A stretch of DNA of 64,000 bases from Ditylenchus dipsaci (Eukaryota; Nematoda; Chromadorea; Rhabditida; Anguinidae): the NCBI GenBank assembly GCA_004194705.1, contig SADC01000266.1, positions 62,001-126,000 of the forward strand, in the 5' to 3' direction. Shown here piece by piece: positions 26,312 through 36,627 of the stretch. Below the pieces are notes generated by a model, which was given only the letters and a program-made list of their open reading frames with translations, did no database searches and was not told the origin of the DNA. Positions within the stretch are counted from its first letter, which is position 1. Every line of letters starts with the position of its first letter. The position numbers were made by a program, and so were the translations under genes.

Positions 26312-28638
26312 TAGAGGTGATGACGGGACGGGATCCCGTCGGGATCCCGATCCCGCCCGAGCCGATTTTGAGCCAAAATCCCGTATGCAGCAAACTCAAG
26401 CAGATGGAAGAGAAGCAGGCAATGCAAGCAAATTTCTATGGATAAGTTCGTGAAGGTCTGCCTAAGGTGTTATTTATTATTACTTCAATAAGTGCGTGTT
26501 ATGCTTTGTATCTTTTTCAGGAGAACTCTCGTCGTTGGACAAGAAGTCGTGCATCTCGTCGCCTGTGCCAATCTACCATTTCTTATCGGAACAGCCTACT
26601 TTCAAGCCTATTCTGCGATGTCTGATCGTGAGAGTCTTAAAGGTATTTAATGGTGATTTGAATGTTGTACTACAGTTCACTTTCCAGGTCGTCAGCATTA
26701 TTCGATTGGGTGCTTCCAAGAAATCTACAAGATGTGAAGAAAAAGGTTGAGGAGCTCATTGATCCATGTCAATCGCTTTCATTCACTTCTGACATCTGGA
26801 CGGTCCTACAGAATCTTTTATCAGGTTTCATTCATTGCGCTGATTATTTTCATTTACCTGGCTTTCTTTTGCAGCCTTACTGTCCATGGCATCAACAAAG
26901 AGTGGGATCGAGTCAAGCATGTGCTATGCGTTCAGCCCTTCTCAGGTAATCACAATTTCAAGACGATTGGCGGTGTGGTAAATAAGATGCTAAATAAGTG
27001 GGAGATTCCGTTGAGAAATGCCACGTCTTTCTGAGGATCAGGGCGATAATATGATCAAGGTAGCATGTTGTTTTTATTTCTCGCAGCATGTTATAATATT
27101 TAGGCGTTCGAAAACGAGGGGTTACTTCATGCTGATTGTGGCGCTCACAAATTGAATCTGGTGGTTAACAAAGCGATTTTCGAGGACAAAGCCATCTCAG
27201 CCGTTCTACAGCGTTGTCGGTCTCTAGTTGGTCACTTTAGCACAGTATGCTGCTCGAGGTCATTTAAAGAGGAGCAAGAGCGACTTGATCTCCCAGTGCA
27301 CACTTTAAAACAGGTGTTGTTATTTTTTAAGTTGTTTTATTTTTTGAGATCATTTAAATTGCAGGAAGTGGACACGCGTTGGAATTCGACGTTCTACATG
27401 TGTCAGTCTTTGGTGGAGCAACAAAAGGCCATTGAGATGTATCTGACGCGTTGGGACAAAGAAACCTGAATCTAGAGCCGGCTGAATGGGCGACTGTGAA
27501 AAAGCTGGTGGAGCTTCTGGATCCATTTGAATCAGCCTCAAAGCAAATGTGCCGTGCAGATGAGCCACTCTCTATCCAGTTTCCGATTGCAAGAGCCTGA
27601 CGCGAGACGTGTACGACATCAGCGATCCAGACATGCAGTTTATTCGAGCAAGGATTCTTGGCCTACTTACGGCGAAATTCGATGTTGATTTTGTGAAGTG
27701 GGTTCCACTAGCAATCAAGTTTCCCTTGTAATTAATTTATTTCTTCAGGATATATGGGCTTGCTAGTTTCTCGACGCGCGCTTCAAGGACCGGTTGCCTC
27801 GAACAGAATTGATTTCCGAAACAAAATCGAAACTTGGATCAAGGAGGAATGTGGCAAGTAGAGGTTTCAGTTGTGAATACAGGTGTTAAATTTAACTTAC
27901 CAGTGACTCTTGCTAACTTTTTCAATTCAGACCCTCACTCGCCGTTACCGAAACGCCATCAGTCTTTCTTTGATCGCCACAGCCAGTTGTTTGATGACGA
28001 TGTCTGCGAAGAGTCCATTTTAGTCGACGCGGCGCTGATGGAATGCATGCCTTTAACAAACAGAAATGCATTGGTGTCGAAGAAGATCCTCTGTTGTTCT
28101 GAAAGTAAATTGCTAACTAGAATCGGCATTCTATTCTTATTGTTCTTTTTAGATGCACGAAAAGTTATATCCTGCATTGCCAAGCTCGCGCGCCGATTCC
28201 TCTCTGCTCCAGCCACCAGCCAGCCGAGTGAGCAAGTGTTTTCCGTCGCAGTGACGTCTACGATTACCGGAGGAGTATTTTGATGCCGGAAAAGGCCGAG
28301 ATGTTGATCTTTCTAAACAAGGCTCTACCGTTGATCAATATACTATTGAATATTTGCTTATAAAGTGATGTTCATTGTTGTAAAAAGCGTGAATAAATGA
28401 TTTTTTAAACTACTGCGTGTGTGCGTGGATAAAATAAAGGTTGTTAAAGGCTACTGAGTGCAAAATGATGCGACTAGTGGTAATTTTCCACTTAGATTTG
28501 ATATTAGCCAAATCCCGAAATTTGTTCGGGATCCCGACGGATCCCGAATTTTATTTCCCAAATCCCGATCCCGATCCCGAAAATTTTTGGCCGAAAATCC
28601 CGTCCCGAAATCCCGCCCGAACCGGTTCATCACCTCTA
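26312..28638 (+). mobile_element. Complete hAT transposon
   Basis: Ends TAGAGGTGATGA are inverted copies, flanked by the exact 8 bp duplication ATTTTCGA at 26304-26311 and 28639-28646. Subterminal regions carry many GGGATCCCGATCCC units in both orientations. The body holds a spliced transposase gene on the plus strand. Length 2327 nt is short for an autonomous hAT, and the open frame is broken at several places. It lies outside the recognised host exons. Confidence 0.93.
26520..28363 (+). pseudogene. hAT transposase (spliced, frame-shifted)
   Basis: Excises and reinserts the hAT element by a DDE-type reaction. Pieces in order: RTLVVGQEVVHLVACANLPF (26521-26580), then VLPRNLQDVKKKVEELIDPC and SLSFTSDIWT (first catalytic Asp region, about 26790), ending the strand with IPLRN and DQGDNMIK (second Asp, about 27033-27056). 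Next come HADCGAHKLNLVVNKAIF (27128-27181), VDTRWNSTFYMCQSLVEQQK (about 27367-27426), and the C-terminal dimerisation region [20 protein letters not shown] (28190-28250), [21 protein letters not shown] (to 28340). The stop is TAA at 28361-28363, with AATAAA at 28392. Introns of 45-60 nt are visible. At least four frame changes make this copy inactive as read, unless they are sequencing errors. Confidence 0.9.
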
Positions 28639-28709
28639 ATTTTCGAAATGATATTTCGCGAAAATTACTATTTCAAATTACCTTTTTGCGAATTCTACCA
28701 TTTTTGAAA

Positions 28710-30712
28710 GGCGTTACTTTTTTTTGCCGCAAATATACACTTTTTTGCCGCAAATATACTTTTTTTGCCCGCAAATCTGCTTTTGCCGCAAATATACACT
28801 TTTTTGCCGCAGATTTTCACTTTTTTGCCGCAAATTTGCTTCTGCCGCAAATATACTTCTTTTTGCCGCAAATTTTCACTTTTCTGCCGCAGATTTTTTT
28901 TTTTGCCGCAAATATACACTTTTCTGCCGCAAATTTTCACTTTTCTGCCGCAGATTTGCTTCTGCTGCAAATTTTCTTCATATATATGGAGGCCTTGTTA
29001 GTGGTCTTGGATGTGATATTGAGTTTGCTTCGATATTGACGGAATAACTTGGGAGCCCTGCTTGAAAATTATATACCGCGTAACTTTTTTCAATCCCTCA
29101 CCCTCTAATAATCCTCTTACTCATTTTATCAGCTACCATTTTAGTGTTAGGCCGTTCCTTTTTAACACTTTCTGAATTTTTCAGGGGTTGAACATCAATT
29201 CTCCATGGTGTATTGTAGAGGTCATAGGTATGTCAATAAAATTATCTCTTACAACTACTAGACTGCTTTTGCCCAAAGCTACAGAAAAGCATTTCTGATG
29301 TTTATTTGAAAAGCCAACGACATTAACAACAACGGAGAATTTATCATAACAAAAACGAATTTTTAACTAAATGACAGGCTCTGGATGCTAATTTTGGACG
29401 GCCCATTTTTCTTTTTCTCTGAAGCAGATTCTCATTTACAAACTCCGCAGTAGACGAAGCCAGTTGAAGCAGAGCGACATCCTTCGAAATAGTTTCACGG
29501 ACAGGGTCCATAACTTTTGCTGCAACTTCTTCTTCAAGTTCATTTTCACATGCGCATAGCACATAGCTCGCTTAATCAGCATCCAGACGTTCTTCGCTGC
29601 TAAAATGCTATGAGCAAAAAAACAAAATCAAAATTAGCAACCTGCGGAAATCGTTGTGTTTCCGTCACCCATAATAATTTTCAGGGATATAATTCAGAGC
29701 TGAAATTGCTTCGAAGAATCGCTCATAACACCAAGTATTTTCATTTGATACCAAGCTAGATGAGTAGCGAAGAAGGCTGCTCTGCATCCGAAAATCCACA
29801 GACCTGAAGTTAATTAATAAAGCAACAAGGCAGGTCAAAGAGTTTTACCATAACTGGAAAGCCGTGCCAATTCATGTTTGATAGAAGGCGGCAGCGGATC
29901 ATTTCCCATACGGCGTGTTTCTTTGAACATTACGGTCATCCCTAACCAAAAAATATTAAAAAACCTGTATTTTCCCTTGTATAATCAGAGCAGTCGAATC
30001 CAATTCTTGTTTCATCAATTCTTGTTTGGTCCGAAAGCTTCGGCTGACTTACCGGCACGTGATCATGGCTACCTTGCTTTGCTCTACGATCACCTTAAAT
30101 TACACTTTACAGGTTGACTTTTTACCATCATCAAACCTTGAAGTTATCTGCGGATAAAGGACTCGGAGCTTGATACTGCATCGATAATTTTTCACACGAG
30201 CATATCGGCACTGATATTCCTCTGTCTTGTGGCGCTCAGATCTCTCGTATGCTGACTTAATTGAATAAATATGCGCAAAATTATGAATAAAAAAATTGCT
30301 TACTTTCTCTAGTTGACTTTCTCATCCTTAAACCACTGATTGAAAATCTTCGTCGTTGGCGAATTCTCTCTCACGCACATAGACGTAGCAGCCCCTCGTT
30401 TGCTACCTGGAACGCCTAGAGAACTGTGTCGTACAGTAGCTGACATTACACCTGCGGTTGCTAAAAAAGACAGATATAAAATAAAGGCATTTGACAACTG
30501 TAAACTCAATTTGCGGCAAAAAAGTGAAAATCTGCGGCAGAAAAGTGAAAATTGCGGCAAAAAGAAGTATATTTGCGGCAGAAGCAAATTTGCGGCAGAA
30601 AAGTGAAAATTTGCGGCAAAAAGTGTATATTGCGGCAAAAGCAGATTTGCGGCAAAAAAAGTATATTTGCGGCAAAAAAAGTGTATATTTGCGGCAAAAA
30701 AAAAGTAACGCC
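28710..30712 (-). mobile_element. Foldback element with TTTTTGCCGCAAATATACAC arms (9 bp duplication), Mutator-like
   Basis: Each end is GGCGTTACTTTTTTT followed by an array of TTTTTGCCGCAAATATACAC and TTTTTGCCGCAGATTTTCAC units (28712-28980 and, reversed, 30508-30712). The order of unit variants is nearly identical in the two arms. Flanks are TTTTTGAAA at 28701-28709 and 30713-30721. A 9 bp duplication and a protein with a FLYWCH/WRKY-like Cys-His finger suggest a Mutator-like element. It sits only 71 nt from the hAT element. Confidence 0.85.
29344..30262 (-). pseudogene. Remnant protein of Mutator-like element
   Basis: Read right to left: YERSERHKTEEYQCRYARVK then NYRCSIKLRVLYPQITSRFD (about 30262-30130), with SHDHVP further on (about 30050-30067): the spacing CR..C and H.H recalls the zinc finger at the N-terminus of MULE transposases. 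Then come ETRRMGNDPLPPSIKHELAR (about 29870-29930), a piece with SVDFRMQSSLLRYSSSLVSN and YERFFEAISALNYIPENYYG (29680-29815), and finally ENELEEEVAAKVMDPVRETI and RKRKMGRPKLASRACHL (29344-29560). Splice sites flank each piece. The catalytic core is too short and I could not identify a DDE triad. Confidence 0.55.
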
Positions 30713-31424
30713 TTTTTGAAATACTTTTTCGCCAATACAAATCTTTTCGAGATAAACGTTTTTCAAATTTGATAATACGAATATATATACAGCCAAAAAT
30801 GTTGATGAAAAGATAACATTTAATGCACCATTCGAAAGCTCTTTGATTATTCTACAAAATGACATGTCGACTATTTTTTTAGAAAAATACAGGGCTGAGA
30901 AACGGACGGTTGAAGTTAAAAAAATGAAAAACCAAAGAGCTTTTAGTCAAAAGGCTTATAGTGAAAAGTTTGTGTGAATTTTTCAAAAATTATTTTCGAT
31001 TAGAGAGTTGACCACTCAATCGATAAGAAAAATCTCAGCTACAAAGCGATCTAAAAAATATCTGCGATGAGAAATCAAAATTTCAGAAAAAAAGGTAAAA
31101 ATAGTCAATGTCAAAGGTAGCCGCAAAAGTCCTCCCCCCTTTAGAGTGTTCTCACGGCTTAGAGGTGTACAGATTGTAAGTCGAATACAACGCAAAAAAT
31201 TACATAAACTTCTTCGTTTCGAAAAGCCGTGCTGTTCCCACGATTTTCTTATCCATTTTTTCAATTTTTGGGTAAGAATCCGGACGATACCTAAAAATAC
31301 ACACTTTTTTTTTTTTGTCCTTTTCGTACTAATTTTTACTTCTCGTTCTCAGAACAGTACATGTTCATATATTATGTCGTTTAGGTATAGGCGCAAAGAG
31401 TGTTTTTAACAAGCGTATCCCAAA

Positions 31425-31551
31425 ATGACTTCTCCTGAGCAGCAACAGAAAAAGATAAAGCTAGAAGATGATCCCTATTACATTCCAAGTGTGCCAATGT
31501 ATTGCGTGCTTGGTCAACAACAGCTGTACGGAGATCTCGTTTTTGATTGTG
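31425..31551 (+). CDS. Novel gene exon 1
   Basis: Starts at ATG 31425 (CCCAAAATGACT, moderately good context) and reads MTSPEQQQKKIKLEDDPYYI then PSVPMYCVLGQQQLYGDLVF. If not spliced it stops at TAA 31557 after 44 codons. I place the donor at GTG|GTCGCT (31552), which leaves G to join TG of exon 2; this donor is weak, so the exact boundary may differ. Confidence 0.6.
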
Positions 31552-34500
31552 GTCGCTAACTACCAAAATTCAAGTTAAATATCAAACTTTCAGTGCTTCC
31601 GTATAGCTTCCAGCACAGTCCGCCTCCGAAGTTGAACAGAGCCAAAGGAAAGACGGATGCCACAGTGAAGACTGATGGTGCAGCAAAGAAGATCGTCGTA
31701 GGTGATCCTGCCGATATGTAAGGGTTATTATGTAACGTGCCTCAATAACCTTTAGAGAATGTGGGGTTCACAAGATACCGTATTTCCTCTAATAAGAGCC
31801 CACTCCAACTTTAAGGACATATATATCTAAGCTCAGTGAAACAATTTGAGAAACAATATTGTATTTTCTTAACTCATACGAGATCTACCGATTCTGCTTT
31901 TTAGTTTTTGGTTGAGCACCCGAAATTTTCAAGATCCACCTTGAATTTCAGATTTCTGGGGTTTTAAAGTTAAAATAAGAGCACATGGGCTCTTATTGGC
32001 TCTACCCTTGTTCCTCAACCTACAGTTCTCGATCGGTAAATTCTCGGTTGTGCGTAATTAGTGCGTCGGTAATTAGTGCGTCAGTCAGATTCTGTCTACA
32101 TATTACGCTAAAATGAATATGTTTTTTTCGTATTATTTATTTATTTTCAATTTTGCCATGCTGGATACACACGTGGATGATTTGAAAAATAAACAAATTT
32201 TAGAAATTAAAAACAAACTATGTTTCTTACTGAAATTTCTGTAGGAAATCGGATTTGTCAAGACCAAAATGTGATTTTACCATCCCGAACCCTGTAATGG
32301 TACTTGACCCATCAATTCGGGTGCACTACGTTTCACCGTCCCTATTTCACCGTTCATTATTTTCACCGTCACTAATTTCACCGTCACTATTTTCACCGTC
32401 ACCTATTTTCACCGTCACTATTTTCACCGTTCACTAAATTCACCGTCAGCACTTTAGGACCGCTTTTTAGATCTAAATTTTTCTAAAATTTTAACAGTCT
32501 TGGTACCAAACTGTAGCCCTGAATGTCAGCTACATTTTCGTACTACAAATTCTGAAAAAGTAAAAAAAATTTAGAACTAAACTTTAGAAGGCGTTCAATC
32601 TCACACTTTTCATCACGGTAGAACGCAGGGTGAGCGTCTTTATATAGTTTAGAACTAAAATTTTTCGTTTTTTTTAAATTGTATTACCAAAATGTAGCCG
32701 ACATTCAGGGCTACAATTTGGTACCAAAACTTTTAAAAAAGTTCGAAAAATTTAGACCTAAAAAGCGGTCCTAAAATGCTGACTGTGAAAATAGGTGACG
32801 GTGAAAATAGGTGACGGTGAAAATAGTGACGGTGAAAATAGTGACTGTGAAAATAGGCGACGGTGAAAATAGTGACGGTGAAAATAGGTGACGGTGAAAA
32901 TAGGTGACGGTGAAAATAGTGACGGTGCAAATAGTGACGGTGAAAATAGTGAACGGTGAAAATAGTGACGGTGAAAATAGTGACTGTAAAAATAGGCGAC
33001 GGTGAAAATAGTGACGGTGAAAATAGGTGACGGTGAAAATAGTGACGGTGAAAATAGTGACGGTGAAAATAGTGAACGGTGAAAATAGTGACGGTGAAAC
33101 GTAGTGCACCCATCAATTCTGGGGTGAGTATCTTATGCGTGTGTGAAATGGAATTTAGTACTATCAAACCCAACTCCCTATACGATTATACGGAGAATTA
33201 ATGTTATGTTTTACATTTAACTGAAAAAAAATTCCGGCCGTCTAGGTCGATATCCACCTGACTCGAGAGGAATTCTTCCGGGGTTTGGAGAGTGAAATCA
33301 CATTTAGGTACTAACAAACCTAATTTTAGACCAATTTTTGAGTTAGAAAAAGTGGTTTTTATTTTAATTTCTGAAAATTTTTTATTTTTCAGGTCATCCA
33401 GGTGGATATCCACCTGAGACTAGGGTACCCACCCCAGGATTTGTAGTTTGAGTAGCTAAAATCATAATTTAGTCTTAGTTAACCCAATTCTTTATAGAGT
33501 CCTATGTTAGGAAAGATGTTTGTTTTTAATTTAATTTTTTATAATATTTCAGGTTATCCAGGTGGAAATCCACCTGGGCCAATCACACCTACCCTTGATT
33601 TCAGCTCCATAGTCAAAACAAGACCGAATAACATAATGACTTGACTGAGCTTTATCCTGGAACATGCTTTTGGGTGATTGAAGTCTGGGTACCACTACCT
33701 GTATACCGCTACCTAGGTGCCACCAGTTGAAGGCTATTGTATGGCTAGTACCACCTCATTACAACCTACTCGCCATAAATTTACCAAGAAGAGGTGAAAA
33801 AATTGATCAAAACAAAAAGTAGCTCTACCAGGTAGATTCGAACTCTTGTCCTTATTAGGGATGAATTGACCATGGCCGAATTTATTGGGATCCATTTACC
33901 CAGTTCCACGGGGATGATATGGTCGCCACACCGATTTTTAGCCTAGTTTGGCGACAGATTCTGACTGACGTACTAATTACTGACGCACTAATTACGACGC
34001 ACCAATTACTGACGTACTACTTACTGACGCACTAATTATTGACGCACTAATTACGACGCACCTATTACACATAACCAAATTCTCGACCAACTTGTTATTC
34101 AACTGATAAATTCTTCAACCGGTAAGTTCTTCACCAGGTTTTTTTTTTCAACTGGGTTGTTCTCTATATATTGACGAATCGGGTTATTCTCGACCAACAT
34201 ATTCTACGACCGGATTGCTCTTTGACTTCATTAGGGTGATCAAAGAGGAAAAATAAGTTTTTGAATTATGCAGAATAGAACCAGGACAGGGCTCCGAATG
34301 AAAAATTTCAAAAAAAAAAGGACATTTGGGTAAAAAAAGGACATTTTGACTATTTTTGAAGTAAAAGGGCCATTTTATCCAGTGCTTGTTGCCTTTTTGA
34401 AGCGAAAAAAAAAAGATTTTGACTAAATTTTCAAAAATGAAAAAGGATCTGGGTGCCAAAAAAAGGACAAATCTTTTTAAAAGGACGATTCGGAGCCCTG

Positions 34501-36375
34501 AACTAGGATCTGAAGGGCTGCAGTAAGGTTGAAATATTTTAAGCCAAACCGGATCCCAAATTACCATAGATCCCCTCAAACTACCCTTAACATCCAAGTC
34601 AGTGATTAAATTTTGGTTCCTTCGACTAAAATATACAGGGAATAGTCTTTTTATGCGAATTTTGATCAATCGTAGTGAGATAGTGCTAAAAAATTTTAAA
34701 AGCTGCGAAAAAGTAGAGCAGAACAACCCAGTTGAAGAACAGTTGGTTGAAGAACTAACCGGTTGAAGAATTTACCGGTCGGGAAATCGCGGTTGAAAAA
34801 CAAGGTAGAGCCTTCTTATTAGAGGAAATTCGTTAATGAAAAAGGCAATAAAGGGCACAAACGTGACTCGCTTTTCTGCCCCTTTTTGGCTTAGAGAATA
34901 CATACTCTTTGGTCATTTTGGGCAGAAACGCGAGTCACGTGTCTGCCGCATTTCGCCTTTTTCCCTCGAAACACCTATTCTCCCATTATCGAAAAATAGC
35001 CGCATGATGCGCGATATATATCTTTTACGCCGATCAAAGATGATTTTACAGGACTTTTAAATTGAAGCCTCGCAAGTCCAGATCCCTCATCAGGCCTGGT
35101 CGCCCATCCGTTGCCAAGAAGTGGGGTCAAGCTCCTGCTGAAGAAGTCAAGGTCATTGCCGGTAATTTGAAGGATGTCCAATTGGTTGATGCAGCTGTAT
35201 CTGACAAGATCAAGTCTTCTCCACCAGTCAAACCAGCTCTGAGTGTTAAGGCTTTTGCTCCAGTCCAGTCTGTTGCCTGTGATGTTCTCGAGACCAGGTA
35301 AATCAGTTCAGGGTCTTGTACATCTTAAACCCGTCTTTTTGCTTTTTAGAAGCCTGAGTACTCCGCCAACGCAAAAGTCTGCTGTAGTGTCTCAAATGCA
35401 TCTTCGATCCAGTGATAAAAATGAAGAGCTGAAGGATTCAAGTCAAAGGTAGGACTGCTATTGAGTGTGCCGGCCAATATTCTGATTTTCAGGGAACTGG
35501 TCACGCCAGTCAAGCTCAAAGTGTCCGCTACTTCTTCGACGGTGCGACTTCGCTCTCATACCAGTAATCAGGCAAGCACTCCAGAAACCAGGTACTACCT
35601 TGTGGTTTGTAATTTCTATGAAATTAAATTCTTCTGCTTCAGGAAAGTCGACAAGCAAGCTGCTCCAGTCAAGAAAGTAACTTCTGTCAATAGAAAGTGG
35701 CTCGAAATCCAGCCGATGTATGTCTTTACATATTCGGTACATGACTATAGCTGATTAGCTATCGCAGATGTGCCAAGGTGCCAGCAGCTCGCAGATCCAG
35801 GTCTCTAGGTAGATCAGGGCGTCCGTCAGTTGCCAGAAAAGTTATGGGTCCGCCTCCAGTTCCTACAGTCGCTAGTCCATCTGATTCTCTGGTTCCTGTT
35901 GTGATAAAGCAGCGAGTCTCTTCCGAAGTGCAGATTTTGGCTGAAATCACAAACAAGCCTACTCTGGTAGTGAGGCAGCGCGACAATTCCAACAAGCCGT
36001 CTGTGCTCCGAGATGCATTTTCAACCAAGTAGGATCTGTCAAGAAATTGTTCTTATTTTACCCAGGTTTGACGTTTAGAAAGCAGATGCCTCCTCCGCCG
36101 ACTCCGCCACTGCCGACGCGGAGCCGAGCAGTCAAAAAAGGTCCGGAAACATCAGATTCTCCTCTCAAGCAAGTTTCTTTCTGATTTTGACAAAGTTTTT
36201 TTTTAATGACAATTTGTTTTCCTTTAGTGCTTCTGGCGGTGGATCCGTTCGCAGCGAAACGCCCTCGCTGCCGAGAAGTCGTGTCTGCAGCTACATGACT
36301 CCAACGCTTTCGTCTTCTCGTCGTATCATGGTATTTTTTCATGTTCCTGATTTTCCTGTTCGAAATTCGGCCTAA
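31425..36375 (+). CDS. Unrecognised multi-exon gene; basic Ser/Pro/Lys-rich protein
   Basis: Whole-gene entry. Nine exons join in one unbroken frame of about 410 codons without any indel: 31425-31551, 31594-31717, 35052-35297, 35350-35448, 35493-35591, 35643-35717, 35768-36028, 36079-36168, 36228-36330. Exons 3 to 8 are all multiples of three and all junctions are phase 2. The start ATG has MTSPEQQQKKIKLEDDPYYI. The protein is rich in Ser, Lys, Arg and Pro, with a duplicated motif (KSRSLIRPGRPSVAKKWG and RRSRSLGRSGRPSVARKVMG). I recognise no domain. Basic charge and possible tail anchor would suit a chromatin- or membrane-linked nuclear protein, but this is a guess. Alternatives for the end are given in the terminal entries. 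Intron 2 is 3.3 kb of nested transposons; the others are 42-59 nt. Confidence 0.72.
31594..31717 (+). CDS. Novel gene exon 2
   Basis: After acceptor CTTTCAG it reads LPYSFQHSPPPKLNRAKGKT and DATVKTDGAAKKIVVGDPAD, then ends in AT before a consensus donor GTAAGG. AT plus the G of exon 3 makes an in-frame ATG (Met) across a 3.3 kb intron filled with transposons. Confidence 0.7.
32319..33111. mobile_element. Foldback element with TTTCACCGTCACTA arms (nest level 4)
   Basis: Ends GGGTGCACTACGTTTCACC are mirrored, with arrays of TTTTCACCGTCACTA/(C)TATTTTCACCG units: about eight on the left (32329-32450) and over twenty on the right (32780-33100). Target duplication ATCAATTC is at 32311-32318 and 33112-33119. 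The inner mirror (GGACCGCTTTTTAGATCTAA) is conserved too. Open frames over the right array are repeat artefacts. Confidence 0.82.
33200..33600. repeat. Three diverged copies of a CCAGGTGGATATCCACCTG unit
   Basis: TCTAGGTCGATATCCACCTG, TCCAGGTGGATATCCACCTG and TCCAGGTGGAAATCCACCTG occur at about 33242, 33397 and 33551, each with TTTTCAGGT before and GGGTACCCACCCCAGG-like sequence after. A fourth lies at about 25319-25370. The core is self-complementary. Spacing is about 155 nt. Confidence 0.5.
35052..35297 (+). CDS. Novel gene exon 3
   Basis: The acceptor is TTTTACAG at 35044-35051. It reads TFKLKPRKSRSLIRPGRPSV and AKKWGQAPAEEVKVIAGNLK, then DVQLVDAAVSDKIKSSPPVK and PALSVKAFAPVQSVACDVLE. The donor is CCAG|GTAAAT. 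Length 246 nt. It holds the first copy of the duplicated RPGRPSVAKK motif. Confidence 0.75.
35350..35717 (+). CDS. Novel gene exons 4-6
   Basis: Three short exons of 99, 99 and 75 nt separated by introns of 44 and 51 nt with GTAGGA...TTTTCAG and GTACTA...CTTCAG ends. They encode SLSTPPTQKSAVVSQMHLRS; ELVTPVKLKVSATSSTVRLR; KVDKQAAPVKKVTSVNRKWL. All three keep phase 2. The composition is low-complexity basic, with SxxTP and TPxK sites of the kind used by proline-directed kinases (a pattern, not evidence of phosphorylation). Confidence 0.72.
35768..36028 (+). CDS. Novel gene exon 7, second motif copy
   Basis: 261 nt. It reads CAKVPAARRSRSLGRSGRPS and VARKVMGPPPVPTVASPSDS, then EVQILAEITNKPTLVVRQRD and NSNKPSVLRDAFST. 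The segment RRSRSLGRSGRPSVARK matches KPRKSRSLIRPGRPSVAKK in exon 3, and flanking exon phases are the same, which suggests an exon-duplication origin. The donor is CCAA|GTAGGA. Confidence 0.75.
36079..36330 (+). CDS. Novel gene exons 8 and 9, joined by a GC-AG intron
   Basis: Exon 8 (36079-36168) reads KQMPPPPTPPLPTRSRAVKK and GPETSDSPL. Its donor appears to be CTCAA|GCAAGT, a GC donor with otherwise perfect consensus. Exon 9 (36228-36330) reads ASGGGSVRSETPSLPRSRVC and SYMTPTLSSSRRIM, beginning with the T that completes AAT. The frame would be broken with the nearest GT sites instead. After ATG there is a GTATTT donor; if it is not used, the frame reads on VFFHVPDFPVRNSA to TAA at 36373. Confidence 0.7.
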
Positions 36376-36389
36376 TTGAACTCTGGCTC

Positions 36390-36627
36390 TTAAAGGGCAT
36401 ACCCACGCTAATAAGAGGTGGTGCCCGGGGATTCGAAAAATTTCGTAATCATTGAACTTCTGTACGAGTTTTTTAACTTGGTTTCTAACACAACAACGCC
36501 TAAAATTTAATTTTAGGCATGGTTTTGCAAGAAACCAAGTTGAATAGTCCGTACAGAACTTCAATGATTGCGAAAAAAATTTGAATTCCCGGCACCACCT
36601 CTTATTAGCGTAGGCATGCCCCTTTAA
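36390..36627. mobile_element. TTAA-type palindromic MITE, copy 1
   Basis: TTAAAGGGCATACCCACGC is mirrored by GCGTAGGCATGCCCCTTTAA. The core AACTTGGTTTCTAACA, GCCTAAAATTTAATTTTAGGC is shared with 51217-51450 and 53063-53314. It lies 15 nt past a stop codon of the novel gene. Confidence 0.75.

Larger units (their letters stand above)
32047..34076. mobile_element. Foldback element with GTGCGTAATTA arms (nest level 3)
   Basis: The left end has GTTGTGCGTAATTAGTGCGTC and two units; the right end has six units of TTACTGACGCACTAATTACG reversed. The target duplication AAATTCTCG lies at 32038-32046 and 34077-34085 and is drawn from an arm of the enclosing element, proving the order of insertion. A minus-strand B box (AGTTCGAATC) is at about 33836-33845. 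Confidence 0.75.
31998..34812. mobile_element. Foldback element with TTCTCGACC/TTCTTCAACCGG arms (nest level 2)
   Basis: The ends are GGCTCTACCCTTGTT and, reversed, GGCTCTACCTTGTT. Next to them are arrays of TTCTCAACC(GG)TAAATTCT type (short on the left; 34077-34210 and, reversed, 34720-34800). Flanking octamers CTCTTATT and TTCTTATT match at 7 of 8 positions. Inside are two more elements. Confidence 0.7.
31776..34834. mobile_element. ACCGTATTTCCTCTAAT-family MITE, split by nested insertions
   Basis: The left end has ACCGTATTTCCTCTAATAAG-AGCCC; after about 220 nt of the usual internal sequence (GAGATCTACCGATTC, TGAGCACC-GAAATTTTC) it is interrupted at CTCTTATT by the element 31998-34812. It then resumes as TTATTAGAGGAAATTCGTTA. 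The uninterrupted structure can be seen at about 51872-52104 and 60021-60250. Confidence 0.7.

Noticed and set aside
32733..33173. 146-codon minus-strand open frame rich in Phe, His and Ser
   Set aside because: It is the translation of the TTTCACCGTCACTA repeat arm of a transposon, repeating the same short peptide.
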